From JAVBMV01 sp031552145 (GTDB lineage: Bacteria; Myxococcota; Myxococcia; Myxococcales; UBA5297): a stretch of DNA of 64,000 nucleotides. The stretch spans positions 62,001 to 126,000 of the forward strand of contig JAVBMV010000001.1 of NCBI GenBank assembly GCA_031552145.1, read 5' to 3'. The notes beneath the pieces are model-generated. The model saw only the letters and a program-made list of their open reading frames with translations, did no database searches and was not told the origin of the DNA. The position numbers and the translations under genes were made by a program. Of this stretch, positions 53,988 through 63,940 are shown one piece after another. Position 1 is the first letter of the stretch; every line of letters starts with the position of its first letter.

Positions 53988-54020
53988 CGACGCATCGCCC
54001 GACATGCGGGCGATGCGTCG
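53988..54020. terminator. 14-bp perfect inverted repeat between convergent genes
   Basis: CGACGCATCGCCCG, a 5-nt loop ACATG, then CGGGCGATGCGTCG. It fills the 67-nt gap between the gyrB stop and the stop of the giant lipoprotein gene. It has no T-tract on either side, so it may stop or stabilise both transcripts as a hairpin. Confidence 0.65.
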
Positions 54021-54029
54021 CGCACTGCC

Positions 54030-57000
54030 TTAGGGTAACGGCGTGCCCAGCAACACCAAGAGCGAGAAGGTGGCGTACTGGACGGGCGCCGCGGTGTCGA
54101 CCCACAGGAAGTACTCTCCGCGCGGCAGAGAGTTCACCGAGATGGAGGCGGGCCGCGCGTCGAGCACTACCGAGTCGCAGGCCACCTGCGCCGCGAGCTC
54201 GGTCGAAGCGCACGAGCCCGAGCGCAAGTAGAGCGCTGGGGCAAAGCTCCCGAAGAGCGTGGCGCTGAAGCGCTGGGGCTCCGTCAGCGTAAAGGAGTAG
54301 ACCAGGTCGGGCCCCTTATGCCCTTCTTGCGATGAGCCGCAGAGGCCGGTGCTGTTGTGGGTGGCGTTGTCCAGCGTGCCCTCCACGAAGGCCCGCTCCT
54401 GCTCGAAGCGGAGCGGCTCCGGGTTCTCGCAGGTGTCGTTCGAGGCGAGCGCCGAGGGGGCGGCGCGCGTCACGTTGAGCGCGAAGGTGCCGGGGTTATC
54501 ACCCGAGTCGACGATCACGAAGTAATCGCGTCCCCCCTCCAGGTGGTGCGCCACCGCCGAGATGGTGGTGTCGAAGGAGGCCGCGCCCAGGAGGCCGCAG
54601 GCCAGCTCCGCGCCGGGCGAGCTGCTCGCGCAGTCGCTGCGGATATAGACGCCGGGCTTGAAGCTGGAGCGTGGCGAGAGCAGCGCCGTCACTTGCGCCG
54701 TCACCATGGCGGGCCGGTCCAGATAGAATCGGTAGTAGACCTCGCCGCCTCCCATCGTGCCGCAGCGCCCCGAGGTGGTGTTGCGCGCGCTCGGGAGGAT
54801 TTCGTCGTCGTAGCGCGAGATGCGCCCGAGGGTATCGAAGGAGCCCAGGTCGATCGCCCCGTTGCAGCTGTTGCTGGCGGGAGCCGGAGGGAGGGAGAAG
54901 CTCTCGAGCTCGAGGTCGAACTGGGCGTAGCTGGGCCTGCTCTTGCCATCCACGGCGAGGTAGTAGGTGCCCCCGGAGAGCGGGCCGACCGAGAGCAGAG
55001 TCCGCGTCAGCGCGCTGTTACCGGAGCTTGCGCCCTTGGCACAGCCCATCTCTCTGCGGCCCTCTCCGCAGCCGTCGAGCAGATAGGCCGAGAGCAGTGT
55101 GCCCGGCAGCTTCGAGGTCACCCAGGCTCTGACGCCCCCGTCAGGAATCGTGAAGCGGAAATAGCGCTCTCCCCCCTCCATCGCCTCGCAGGTGCCGGTC
55201 GAGAGGTTGGGCTCGGCGTTGAAGTGTTGGTCCCGCAGCACCGAGCGCCCCTGCAGATCGAAGGCGGGCATCGCGGTCGCGCTGGCGCAGAACTCCGTTG
55301 TCGCAGGGGGCGCGTCGAGTTGCACCTCGAGCTTGAAGGCGCCCCTGGTGCTCGAACGGGCGCCATCCACATAAAGGTAATAGGTGCCGGGCGCGAGGCG
55401 CATTCGCTTCTCGACGACGCCCGGGAAACCGGTCGTCACCTGCGGTTCGCAGAAGAGCTCCGAGCTGCTCAGGGCGCAAGAGGAGTGGAGATGGAGTGAA
55501 GGATAGAGGAGCTGGTTGATGGCGCTCGAGTCGAAGACCGCTGACCGGAGCACCGCGCCGAACTCCATGTCGCCCCCTTGTGGGATGGTGAAGGTGTAGA
55601 CCAGCTCCGAACCGGCCGAGGCGCAGCTCCCGGCCGCGCTCCCCGCTCCGCTGGTCGAGGAATAGACCACGGCCCTGCTGTCGACGAGCGGCAAGGGCAG
55701 GGCGCTCCCGCAGTCATTGGGGATTTGATTGGGCACCTTGGCTACCTTGAGCTCGAACTGCCCTCGGGTTCCCTGTGCGCTGTCGACCACCAGGTAGTAA
55801 GTGCCCGGAGCGACGTTCGTGAAGATGCGCGAGGTGTAGCCGTACTGAAGGCCGCTGCCAGAGTCAGCGGAGCAGCCCACGGGGGTGGTCGAGGCCGAGC
55901 AGCTGTCCTTCATCAGGAAGAGCACCGGCCTGTAGGAGGCGCTGCCGTTGCCCCGCACCACATCGACGGCGAGCGAGATGGGCTCCGAGGCGGGGTGGTC
56001 GAGCACCAGCTTGAAGACCGCCTCGGGTCCCGACGCGGTGATGTTCGATGGGGTGCAGGTGAGCGCCAGGTTGCTGGCGCCGCCGGTGGTGCTCCAAGAG
56101 AGCGTGCTCTGTCCCCAGTTGTCGAAGGTGAGCTCCTTGGGAGAAGAGCAGGAGGTCACTGGTGTCGGGATCGGCACCGTCAAATCGACCACCAAGGTGA
56201 AGGGGCCCTTCGCGGTGAGCAGCGTCGAGTCGACCCAGAGCCAATACTCGCCGCCGGGCAGCGCGTCGAAAGAGAGCGTCGCGGGCACGCTATTGCTCGG
56301 CTTGACGCAGGCGAGCTCTTCGTCCGCGGACGGCGTGTCGTCGCAGGCGCTCCTCAGGCTGAGCGCAGGCGCACCGGTGGTGAGGGCCGTATTGAAGGAG
56401 AGCGTCGCCTTCAAGTCGCGCGTGCCCAGCGTATGGGTGTCGAGCAGGTAGACCAAGTCGGGACCGGCGTTGGGCGAGCACTTGGAGAGCCCCCCGTCGG
56501 TCACCGAGTCAGAGCGCGCGCCGCTCGTATCGCCGTGCACCACCCCATGGCCGTCGCCATCGAGCGTCAGCCGCTCCGCGGCATCGCAAGTCTCGGGGAG
56601 GTGGGGCACCTCCGAGAGCGAGACATCCAGCGCGAAGCGCCCGCCCGTCTTTCCCTTGCCGTCGACCACCAGATACCAGCTCCCGCCATCGAGCCCCGTC
56701 AGCACCATCGTGACCAGGCGCCCCGAGGGGTTGGCACTGCAGAACCCTTCGTACGAGCCTGCGCCGCATCCCTTTCTCAGCACCAGGGCGTGGGCGAAGT
56801 TGTCGGAGAGCGCGGCGCGCTCCAGGATCGCCGTCATGGCGTAGGTCTTCCCGGCCGGCACACTGAAGGAGTAGTAGGCCTCGCCGCCATCCATGGTCGC
56901 GCAGCTCCCCGAGAAGGCGTTGGTGGCGCCCCCTGTGTCGCCCGAGGCGCGCGCCCGCATCGCCTCGTCGAACTGCAGCGGCTCCGCCGTCTGGCAGGTC

Positions 57001-60000
57001 GCGTTCACGGGCGGCGGCGGCGGCGGCGCGCCGAGCTGCAGCGCGAGCTCGAAGTCGCCATGCAGGGTGCTGGCGCCGTCGATCCAGAGCCAGTAGGTGT
57101 TGGGCGGCAGCGTCTTCAGGTAGAAGCCGGTGGGCCCACCCGCGGCGCCGTCGATGGCCACCACCTGGTCCTGCGGCGCGGCGCTGTCGCACTTGGTGCG
57201 CAACGAGAGATAGGCGCGGCCCGAGCTCTCGGCGAAGAGAAGCGAGCCGGTGAGGCTGGCGCTGTTCTGCGTCGTGAAGGTGTAGACCAAGTCGGGGCCA
57301 CTCCCCGGTGTGGAATAACTATGGGTGGCCTGCGCGGTGCTGGCGCGCAACGTGTAGATGCCGTCGAGGTCGCCTTCCAGATCGATCGACTCCGGCGCAA
57401 AGCAGCTATCGGGCAGGGGGGGCGCCGAGGTGCGCTCCACGCGCAGATCGAAGGCCCCCGCGCTCTGCTCTATTCCGTCGACCACGACGTACCAAATGCC
57501 GGCAGGCAGCGCCGCGGCGGTCGCCAGCGCCAGCCCATTCGCTCCCACCGCGCAGTCGGCTTCGTCGCCCATCGCCGCTATGCGCGTCGAGCAGTCGCGC
57601 CGGATCGAGAGTGCGGGCTGGAGCGCGGTGCTGCCCGCGTGGGCGGTGAGCCGCGCCGTGAGATGGATCGGCGCCTCGCTCGGGAGCACCTCGAGGCTGT
57701 AGACCAGATCGGGCCCGCCATTCGCGCCTGGAACGCAGCGCCCATCATAGTCGTCGAGCGCCGAGGCCGTGCTGGCGCCCAGCACCCAGGCCACGCCAGT
57801 CCCTGGCTCGAAGAGGAGCGGCTCCGCCGTCGCACAGCGGTCGTTCTCCGCGGCGCCCAGCTCCGACGCGGTCGCGGTCAGGAGAAAAGGCCCGTCGCGA
57901 CCGCTCGCGCTTGCGTCGACCCACACGAAGTAGTCTTGGTTTCCCTCGGCCGTGAAGTCGGCGACGATCCGGGCTCCCTGCGAAGAGGTGGTGCGGCAGA
58001 GGAGTTCCCCCTCCTCGCAGTTACCCCCGCGGAGCGAAAGCGCCGGCCAGAGCCCCGAGCCCTCTGTCGGCGCCAACTCGAAGCGGACGCGCATGGTGGC
58101 GCTCAGGCGGAAGGTGTAGACGAGGTCGCCGCCGGTCGAGGCCTTGCAGCGGATGTTGCCGTCGTTCGTCGCAAGGCCCGTGTCCCCCGTTGCTGAAGCG
58201 AACATCGCTTCGTCGAAAGAGAGGGGGAGCGGATAGGCGCAAGAGTCGTTGGGGGGCGGGGGCTCCTCGAGCCGCAAGCTCCCCTTGAAGGTGAAGAGGC
58301 CGCTGTACCTTGCCTGGGCGCTCTCGATGAGCAGGACGTAGGGGCCGGGCCGCAGGTGATGCGCCGAGAGGAAGAGCGTCTCGTTTTTCGCGGAGGCGCC
58401 CGCGCAGGCAAACTCCTCCTCGGCGTTCTCGCAAGCGCGCCGGATGGAGGCGAGCGGGATGAACTCGGAGTCATAGGCGGGGGAGATCTCGAACTCGACG
58501 CGATAGCGCTCGGTCCCCTGCGCGCCCGGCACCACGAAGGAGTAGAGCTGGTCGCCGCCATGGCTCCCGGTGGCGCAGCTGCTCTTGAGTGCGTTCGTCT
58601 CGCCAGCGTTGTCTCCCCAGACGAGCTCCGTCGTGCCGGAAGGCCCGAAGTCGAGCGGGAGCGCCGTCGCGCAGGTGGAGTGGGAGAGGAGCGGATGCGT
58701 CTCAATCTTCAAACGATAATCGCCCTGCTCCCAGCCTTCGCCTCCCACCGCGACCACATAGGTCGTCGGCTCGGCCTTGAAGAGCGCGTAGCCAGCAGAG
58801 GCGCGGCGGTAGTCGCAGGCGATGGGCGCGCTCAAGAGTCCACAGCTCTTCGTCACCGAGAGCGCGGGGGCGAAGCGCGCCCCTTCGGGCCACCCCTCGA
58901 CGCTCACCTGGACATAGGCGGGCTCGGAGAAGGTGAGCGCATGAAAGACGACGGGGCCGTCGATCAGCTCCGACTGCCCGATCGCGTGGTTCTTGCAGAT
59001 GAGGCCGGACGCGGGGTGAGCGTCCATCGTCGTACCCGGCAGCTCGTGGCGCGCGGGGGGGGCGTCCACCTGGAAGGAGAGCGGCCGCGCGCAGTCGTCG
59101 CCCGGCGGCGGAATGGAGGGCCCCTCCTTCTCCACCTTGACAGTGAAGGCGCCGAAGGCGGCGGTGGTGTAGGCGTCGACCCACAGATAATAATGCCCCT
59201 GGGATAAGTAGGTGGCGCGTAGGGAGGCGCCCTCGCCCGCCTTCGTGATCACGGCACAGCGCAGCTCTTCCCCCTCGCAGGTGCGGCGCAGCGAGAGCAT
59301 CGGGATGTAGAGCGAGCCGGGCTCGGGCGTCACCGAGAGGATGACGCTCTGGGGCGCCTCCTCCGTCAGCTCGAAAGTGAAGAGCAGGTCGCGCCCGATG
59401 CCCGGGAGCCCCGAGCACCCTTCAGAGAGGTCGTTCGAGGCCGAAGTGGTGTCGGCGCGCGCGAACGCCACGCCGCTCTCGTCGAAGACGAGCTCGTTGG
59501 CGCCCGCCTCGCAGTCGCCGTCGATAATCGGGTTCTGCAGCGAAAGCTCCAGCTCGAAGGAGCCGCTGCTGTAGTCGTCTCCGACGACGATCAGGTAGTA
59601 GGTCTCCGGCTGGAGCGAGTTGATGGAAAGGAGTGCCGTGTTCTGCTCGAAGAGCGAGCGCTCGCCGCAGAAGAGCTGCTCGTCGCCTCCCACGCAGCCG
59701 GTCGCGAGCAGCAGCCTCGGCCTCAGCGTCGAGCCAGCGGCGGGCACGGCGCGCGCGCTGAGCGAGGAGGGGGCCAGGAGCGTCAGCTGGAAAGCGGCGC
59801 TTCCACCTGGAAGCGACACACAGTTGTTGCTCCAAGCGCTCGTCGCTGGCGCGGTCTCTCCCGTGAGGCGCAGCGTACCCTTGTCGAGGGTGGGGGCCAC
59901 GGCCTGCTCACAGAGCGCCTCCGGCGTCAGTCGCTCTTCCTCCACCAGCGCGACGCGCAGCCCCTTCCCGCGCTCCGCTTGCTGCGCGAATCCCTTGGCC

Positions 60001-60890
60001 CAAAGATACCAGGTGCCTTGGGGCAGGGCATCGATAGAGAGGACCAGCTCGCCCTCGGATGGCTGGGACTGGGCGGACGCCGCGCAGGCCGCAGGGAGCG
60101 CGCCGCAGCTCGAGGTCAGCCAGAGAGAGGGGGCTACATCGGAAGCGTCGAGCGGCGCCCGCACAGTGAGCCGATTGCTTTCGCCCAGGGCCTGCAGGCT
60201 GTAGACCACCGTCCGGCTCTCTGTGCCCGAGCAGGGCGTCGTGCGGAGGGTGCGAGAGAAACGGGTGAAGAGCTCCACGCTCGCCTCTCCGTGATCGCCG
60301 AACTGGATAGGGAGCGCGCCCTCGCAGGTCTCGTTGGAGGGATGCATCTCCTCGGAGTAGCAACGGTTGTCGACGCAGAAGTCGCCGCCCACGCACTCGC
60401 CGCAATCGACGCCGATGCGCTGCGCGCCGCAGTTGTCCTCGCCCGAGACCAGCCCGCACTCGAAACCGCTGCGCTCGCAGAATCGCTGAAGCTCCTCGTG
60501 GACGCAGTGGCAGATACCGCTGACGCACTCCTCGTCTGCGTCACATGTGCCGCACACGCCACCACACCCGTCGCTCCCGCAGTTGCGCCCATCACAGTCG
60601 GGGCTGCAGCAGGCCCCCTCGAAGCAGCGCTCCCCCTGCTCGCAGCAGGCGTCAGCGCAGGGGACTTCGTTGGGGGCGCAGGGCTCCGAAGCGTCGGCGT
60701 CTGGTCCTCCGGCGTCGGCATCTCCAGGCACGGAGGCATCGGCATCGCCAGCCCCAACATCATCGGGACGCGCGTCGGCCGCGCCGCCCACGTCAGGTCT
60801 GTCTAAGTTCGGGCCTTCGTCGCCTCCACATCCGGAGACAAACGCGGCCATGGCCCACGCGGCCACGAGAAAAAGGTGCTTATTGAACAT
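54030..60890 (-). CDS. Giant surface lipoprotein with about 15 tandem beta-sandwich-like repeats
   Basis: 2286 aa. Lipobox VSGC (Cys21), then a Gly/Asp/Ala-rich linker (about 22-70). A Cys-rich module (about 72-190; CCEQGERCFEGACC, CGSDGCGGVCGTC) has more than 25 Cys and probably many disulfides. About 15 repeats of roughly 140 residues follow, each starting with C..A..L.F and carrying GGDLVYTF or GPDLVYSF strands and G.YYLWVD, like PPC-type (pre-peptidase C-terminal) beta-sandwich domains. No enzyme motif is visible. ATG 60890 has GAGG 8 nt upstream; the longer frame from 60935 lacks a signal peptide. Likely a cell-surface adhesin, matrix or binding protein. Confidence 0.88.
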   Translation of the reverse strand: MFNKHLFLVAAWAMAAFVSGCGGDEGPNLDRPDVGGAADARPDDVGAGDADASVPGDADAGGPDADASEPCAPNEVPCADACCEQGERCFEGACCSPDCDGRNCGSDGCGGVCGTCDADEECVSGICHCVHEELQRFCERSGFECGLVSGEDNCGAQRIGVDCGECVGGDFCVDNRCYSEEMHPSNETCEGALPIQFGDHGEASVELFTRFSRTLRTTPCSGTESRTVVYSLQALGESNRLTVRAPLDASDVAPSLWLTSSCGALPAACAASAQSQPSEGELVLSIDALPQGTWYLWAKGFAQQAERGKGLRVALVEEERLTPEALCEQAVAPTLDKGTLRLTGETAPATSAWSNNCVSLPGGSAAFQLTLLAPSSLSARAVPAAGSTLRPRLLLATGCVGGDEQLFCGERSLFEQNTALLSINSLQPETYYLIVVGDDYSSGSFELELSLQNPIIDGDCEAGANELVFDESGVAFARADTTSASNDLSEGCSGLPGIGRDLLFTFELTEEAPQSVILSVTPEPGSLYIPMLSLRRTCEGEELRCAVITKAGEGASLRATYLSQGHYYLWVDAYTTAAFGAFTVKVEKEGPSIPPPGDDCARPLSFQVDAPPARHELPGTTMDAHPASGLICKNHAIGQSELIDGPVVFHALTFSEPAYVQVSVEGWPEGARFAPALSVTKSCGLLSAPIACDYRRASAGYALFKAEPTTYVVAVGGEGWEQGDYRLKIETHPLLSHSTCATALPLDFGPSGTTELVWGDNAGETNALKSSCATGSHGGDQLYSFVVPGAQGTERYRVEFEISPAYDSEFIPLASIRRACENAEEEFACAGASAKNETLFLSAHHLRPGPYVLLIESAQARYSGLFTFKGSLRLEEPPPPNDSCAYPLPLSFDEAMFASATGDTGLATNDGNIRCKASTGGDLVYTFRLSATMRVRFELAPTEGSGLWPALSLRGGNCEEGELLCRTTSSQGARIVADFTAEGNQDYFVWVDASASGRDGPFLLTATASELGAAENDRCATAEPLLFEPGTGVAWVLGASTASALDDYDGRCVPGANGGPDLVYSLEVLPSEAPIHLTARLTAHAGSTALQPALSIRRDCSTRIAAMGDEADCAVGANGLALATAAALPAGIWYVVVDGIEQSAGAFDLRVERTSAPPLPDSCFAPESIDLEGDLDGIYTLRASTAQATHSYSTPGSGPDLVYTFTTQNSASLTGSLLFAESSGRAYLSLRTKCDSAAPQDQVVAIDGAAGGPTGFYLKTLPPNTYWLWIDGASTLHGDFELALQLGAPPPPPPVNATCQTAEPLQFDEAMRARASGDTGGATNAFSGSCATMDGGEAYYSFSVPAGKTYAMTAILERAALSDNFAHALVLRKGCGAGSYEGFCSANPSGRLVTMVLTGLDGGSWYLVVDGKGKTGGRFALDVSLSEVPHLPETCDAAERLTLDGDGHGVVHGDTSGARSDSVTDGGLSKCSPNAGPDLVYLLDTHTLGTRDLKATLSFNTALTTGAPALSLRSACDDTPSADEELACVKPSNSVPATLSFDALPGGEYWLWVDSTLLTAKGPFTLVVDLTVPIPTPVTSCSSPKELTFDNWGQSTLSWSTTGGASNLALTCTPSNITASGPEAVFKLVLDHPASEPISLAVDVVRGNGSASYRPVLFLMKDSCSASTTPVGCSADSGSGLQYGYTSRIFTNVAPGTYYLVVDSAQGTRGQFELKVAKVPNQIPNDCGSALPLPLVDSRAVVYSSTSGAGSAAGSCASAGSELVYTFTIPQGGDMEFGAVLRSAVFDSSAINQLLYPSLHLHSSCALSSSELFCEPQVTTGFPGVVEKRMRLAPGTYYLYVDGARSSTRGAFKLEVQLDAPPATTEFCASATAMPAFDLQGRSVLRDQHFNAEPNLSTGTCEAMEGGERYFRFTIPDGGVRAWVTSKLPGTLLSAYLLDGCGEGRREMGCAKGASSGNSALTRTLLSVGPLSGGTYYLAVDGKSRPSYAQFDLELESFSLPPAPASNSCNGAIDLGSFDTLGRISRYDDEILPSARNTTSGRCGTMGGGEVYYRFYLDRPAMVTAQVTALLSPRSSFKPGVYIRSDCASSSPGAELACGLLGAASFDTTISAVAHHLEGGRDYFVIVDSGDNPGTFALNVTRAAPSALASNDTCENPEPLRFEQERAFVEGTLDNATHNSTGLCGSSQEGHKGPDLVYSFTLTEPQRFSATLFGSFAPALYLRSGSCASTELAAQVACDSVVLDARPASISVNSLPRGEYFLWVDTAAPVQYATFSLLVLLGTPLP

Positions 60891-60909
60891 GTTTTGATCC
60901 TCGAATTTT

Positions 60910-63255
60910 CTAGCCGCGCGCGAGGCGCCCTTCAATGTAGAGGCCCAGCGCCTTGCAAGCCTCGTCGGCGGAGCGGAAGGTGGGAATGCCCGCCTCCTCG
61001 CACGCCTTGGCCATCGGGTCGAAGAGCTCGCCCGAGTCTATTGAGACCACCACCGGCTTCGCCGCGCTCTGCACCAGCTCCTTCAGCCGGTTGATGATGG
61101 CGCCCGGCGCAGCCAGCTCGTGCGCCAGGGTGCCCAGCGCCGCGGTGAGCGGGATGGTCGCGAAGAGCACCGCGTCGACGGTCGGGTCGGCCAGGAAGGC
61201 GCGCACCGCCTCGGCGTTCGCCTCGTCATTGGCCATCGGCGTCACGTCGAGCGGATTGCGCACATCGACGAGGCCGTCGAGCTTGTACTTGACGAGCGCG
61301 CCCTTCAGCGCCGCGCGCGTCTCGGCGGTGAAGGGCGCGAGCGAGAGGTTCCAGCCATCGCCGCGCAGCGAGTCGCTCATGCCGACGGTCTCATAGCCCG
61401 CGTTCGAGATCGCGGCGAGGCGGCGCCCACTCCAACTCTTGTCGCCGAGGAGCGAGCTGATGAGCATCAGCGATTTGAACTCCTCGAAGTTGCGCGCCAC
61501 GTAGGCACCCGCGCCGCGCACGATCGCCTCGCAGACGTCGTAGTCGCCCGCGAGCGAGGCCGTGTGGCCGCTCGTCGCCTGCTTCCCCTCGGCGGTGCGC
61601 CCCGCCTTGTAGAAGATGACGTCGCGCCCGCCCTTCACGATCTCCTCGACGGCGCGCGAGAACTCCAGGCCGTCGCCATCCTTGAACCCCTCGATATAGA
61701 CGGCGAAGGTGCGCACCTCCGGATCCTTGGCGGTGTGGCGCAGGAAGTCGGTGATGGTCAGGTCGGTCTGATTCCCGGCCGAGACGGCGTAGCGCGGCGA
61801 GAGCCAGGCCATCTTCGAGAGGCGCGAGATCATGAAGGCGCCCGACTGCGAGAGGAGCGCGACGTTGGAGCGCCCCTTGTTGTTCAGGGGCAACTTCGAC
61901 TGCGGAATGAAGATGGTGTTGTAGCGCCCCGGCTTCGAGACGATGCCCAGGCTGTTTCCGCCCACCGCGACCAGCTCCATATTGGTGGTGCGCGCCTTGT
62001 GCAGCGCGGCGCGCAGGCGCCCCTCGAGCGCCTCGCCCCCCTCCTTTTCGCCCAGGCCCCCGGGGATCAGGATCACGCCCACTGCCTTGTCATGCTCGAC
62101 CAACTCCTCGACGACGCCGGGGACCTGCTCCGCGCTCACCGCGAGGATGAAGAGGTCGACGCGCTCCGGCAGCGCGCGGATGCTCGGCACGCACTTGATT
62201 CCGGCGATCTCCTCGCATCCCTCGCGCACGATATAGAGCCGCTTGGAGTCGAAGCCCGACTGGATCAGGTTGTTGAGGATGATGCGCCCCATGTTCTCGC
62301 CCTTCGACGAGACGCCGATGATGGCCGCGCTCTTCGGCTGCAGCATCGCGTCGAGCGACGAGAGCGGGCGCGCCAGGGGCAGCGGTGCGCGCTTGCGGAA
62401 CTTGAGCAGCCCATCGAGCGCGACCAGCTCACCCTTGCACGCGCCGAAGGGGTTCACCTCCAGCTCGGTGATGGTCCAACCTTCGCCCTCCCCATCGCGG
62501 CCGAAGCAGGTGGCCAACCGTTGGAAGGAAGAGAGCGTGGCGAGGATGGCGCTCTCGTCGACCAGCTTCTGAGCGGTGCGGGTGCGGCCGGTCAGTCTGC
62601 GGTGGGCGAGCGTGGAGCGGAAGGCGGCGAGCAGCCGCTCCGCGGGGAGCGCCGCGCTGGCGCTCACCACCGCTTCGCCCTTCTTACAGGCCTCTCCCAA
62701 GAGCTCGGTGTCGACGCCGCCGACGCCCATGGTGAGCACTGGCCCAAACTCGCGGTTATGGCGCAGAGCGACGATCGTCTCGCTGCCGGGCCCCTCGCCC
62801 TCGAAGGCGATCCGCTCCACTACGATGAAGCCGCGGATGTCGCGCGCGATCGCTGACTCGAGCGCGCCGCCCGCGAGCCCCTCGTAGGCTTTCGGCCCAT
62901 GGCCCGCATGAGCCTCAAAGACGCGCGCCTGGCGCGCGGGCACCTCGGCCAGCATCGCTTCGATGGTCTGCGCGATGGCCGCCGGCTCGTTCGCCACCTT
63001 CTTCACGCCGCCCACCTCGGTCTTGTGGGCGATCTCGGGCGAGACGACCTTCACCATCACATGCGCGCCGCCACCCAGCGCGGCCAGCGCGCGCGGCTCC
63101 GGCCGCTCGCCCTTCTTCACGAAGAGATAGGCGGGGGTGCGGCAGCCCGCGGCGTTCAGCACGCCGTAGACCTCATGCTCGAGGAGCGAGGAGCGCCCCT
63201 CGGCCGCGGCCGAGTCGAGGATCTGGTTGATGGTGTTGGCGGTCTCGCACGTCAT
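60910..63255 (-). CDS. NDP-forming acyl-CoA (acetyl-CoA type) synthetase, fused beta-alpha
   Basis: 781 aa. The N-terminal half (about 1-295) is the ATP-grasp beta part (MVKVVSPEIAHKTEVGGVKK, then ELEVNPFG). The C-terminal half is the CoA-binding and ligase alpha part (AAIIGVSSKGENMGRIILNN, LLSQSGAFMIS, then SGHTASLAGDY with the His usually phosphorylated). The order is swapped relative to many fused enzymes. It makes ATP from acyl-CoA, leaving the free acid. It follows iorB by 57 nt on the same strand, suggesting that 2-oxo acid oxidation products are its substrates. Acyl specificity is unknown. Confidence 0.9.
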   Translation of the reverse strand: MTCETANTINQILDSAAAEGRSSLLEHEVYGVLNAAGCRTPAYLFVKKGERPEPRALAALGGGAHVMVKVVSPEIAHKTEVGGVKKVANEPAAIAQTIEAMLAEVPARQARVFEAHAGHGPKAYEGLAGGALESAIARDIRGFIVVERIAFEGEGPGSETIVALRHNREFGPVLTMGVGGVDTELLGEACKKGEAVVSASAALPAERLLAAFRSTLAHRRLTGRTRTAQKLVDESAILATLSSFQRLATCFGRDGEGEGWTITELEVNPFGACKGELVALDGLLKFRKRAPLPLARPLSSLDAMLQPKSAAIIGVSSKGENMGRIILNNLIQSGFDSKRLYIVREGCEEIAGIKCVPSIRALPERVDLFILAVSAEQVPGVVEELVEHDKAVGVILIPGGLGEKEGGEALEGRLRAALHKARTTNMELVAVGGNSLGIVSKPGRYNTIFIPQSKLPLNNKGRSNVALLSQSGAFMISRLSKMAWLSPRYAVSAGNQTDLTITDFLRHTAKDPEVRTFAVYIEGFKDGDGLEFSRAVEEIVKGGRDVIFYKAGRTAEGKQATSGHTASLAGDYDVCEAIVRGAGAYVARNFEEFKSLMLISSLLGDKSWSGRRLAAISNAGYETVGMSDSLRGDGWNLSLAPFTAETRAALKGALVKYKLDGLVDVRNPLDVTPMANDEANAEAVRAFLADPTVDAVLFATIPLTAALGTLAHELAAPGAIINRLKELVQSAAKPVVVSIDSGELFDPMAKACEEAGIPTFRSADEACKALGLYIEGRLARG

Positions 63256-63312
63256 GATAGGGCTCGTCTCCGTCGAATGTTGGTGCTCGAAGTAATCGCC
63301 TGGAAGAGAGTG

Positions 63313-63909
63313 CTACGCGGAGCGCTTCGCGCGCCACGCCTCGCCGGCCGCCTTGCCCGCGCGGAAAGCCGCGAGGTTGCTCTGCTGCACCTTCTCGCCC
63401 TTGCGCTCGAAGCTCTTCAGGATGGCGCGCTCGATCAGCTCCTCCTTGATGAGGAGGAAGGGCGCGGCCGCGCCGAGCAGCACCATGTTGGCCGCGCGCG
63501 CGCTGCCGGCGTCGCGCGCCAGCTTGTCGGCCTCGATGAGCGTCGCGTTGGGCAGCGCCTCCAGCGCGCCGCGCACGCGCTCCATGGGTGGGTAGTTGGA
63601 GATGTTGAGCACCGGATCGACGCCCGTGACGAGCGCGCCACCGGGGGCCAGGAAGTCGACGTAGCGCAGGCTCTCCAGCGGCTCCACCGAGAGCACCAGG
63701 TTGGCGGCGCCCTTGGGGATCAGCTCCGAGTAGATGGGCTTGTCGCCGATGCGCAGGTGGCTGAGCACCTCGCCGCCGCGCTGGCTCATGCCGTGCACCT
63801 CGGCCTGCTTGAAATACCAGCCCTGCTCCAGCGCCGCGCTGTCGAGGACCACCGCGACGGAGAGGATTCCCTGTCCGCCCACTCCTGCCAGGATGATGTC
63901 GGTCTGCAT
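63313..63909 (-). CDS. iorB: Indolepyruvate:ferredoxin oxidoreductase beta subunit
   Basis: 198 aa, gamma-type domain of 2-oxoacid:ferredoxin oxidoreductases. ILAGVGGQGILSVAVVLDSAA, EVHGMSQRGGEVLSHLRIG and NMVLLGAAAPFL are the conserved stretches of IorB. GAGG lies 7 nt before ATG 63909. It starts 32 nt after the stop of the gene cut by the window end, presumed iorA. Together they oxidise aryl pyruvates from aromatic amino acids to aryl-acetyl-CoA, reducing ferredoxin. Confidence 0.92.
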   Translation of the reverse strand: MQTDIILAGVGGQGILSVAVVLDSAALEQGWYFKQAEVHGMSQRGGEVLSHLRIGDKPIYSELIPKGAANLVLSVEPLESLRYVDFLAPGGALVTGVDPVLNISNYPPMERVRGALEALPNATLIEADKLARDAGSARAANMVLLGAAAPFLLIKEELIERAILKSFERKGEKVQQSNLAAFRAGKAAGEAWRAKRSA

Positions 63910-63940
63910 GGTTTGACCTCGTAGGTTCGAAGGTTCGTTA

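Noticed and set aside
55578..58196. 872-codon plus-strand frame opposite the giant lipoprotein
   Set aside because: Repetitive Arg/Gly/Glu composition that mirrors the repeats on the other strand; no ribosome site or motif.
61120..62856. 578-codon plus-strand frame opposite the acyl-CoA synthetase
   Set aside because: Shadow of a conserved enzyme gene; composition typical of antisense GC-rich frames.
63920..63940. GTTCGAAGGTTCG as a possible tRNA T-loop
   Set aside because: No acceptor or anticodon stems around it; it is a short direct repeat in the iorA-iorB spacer.
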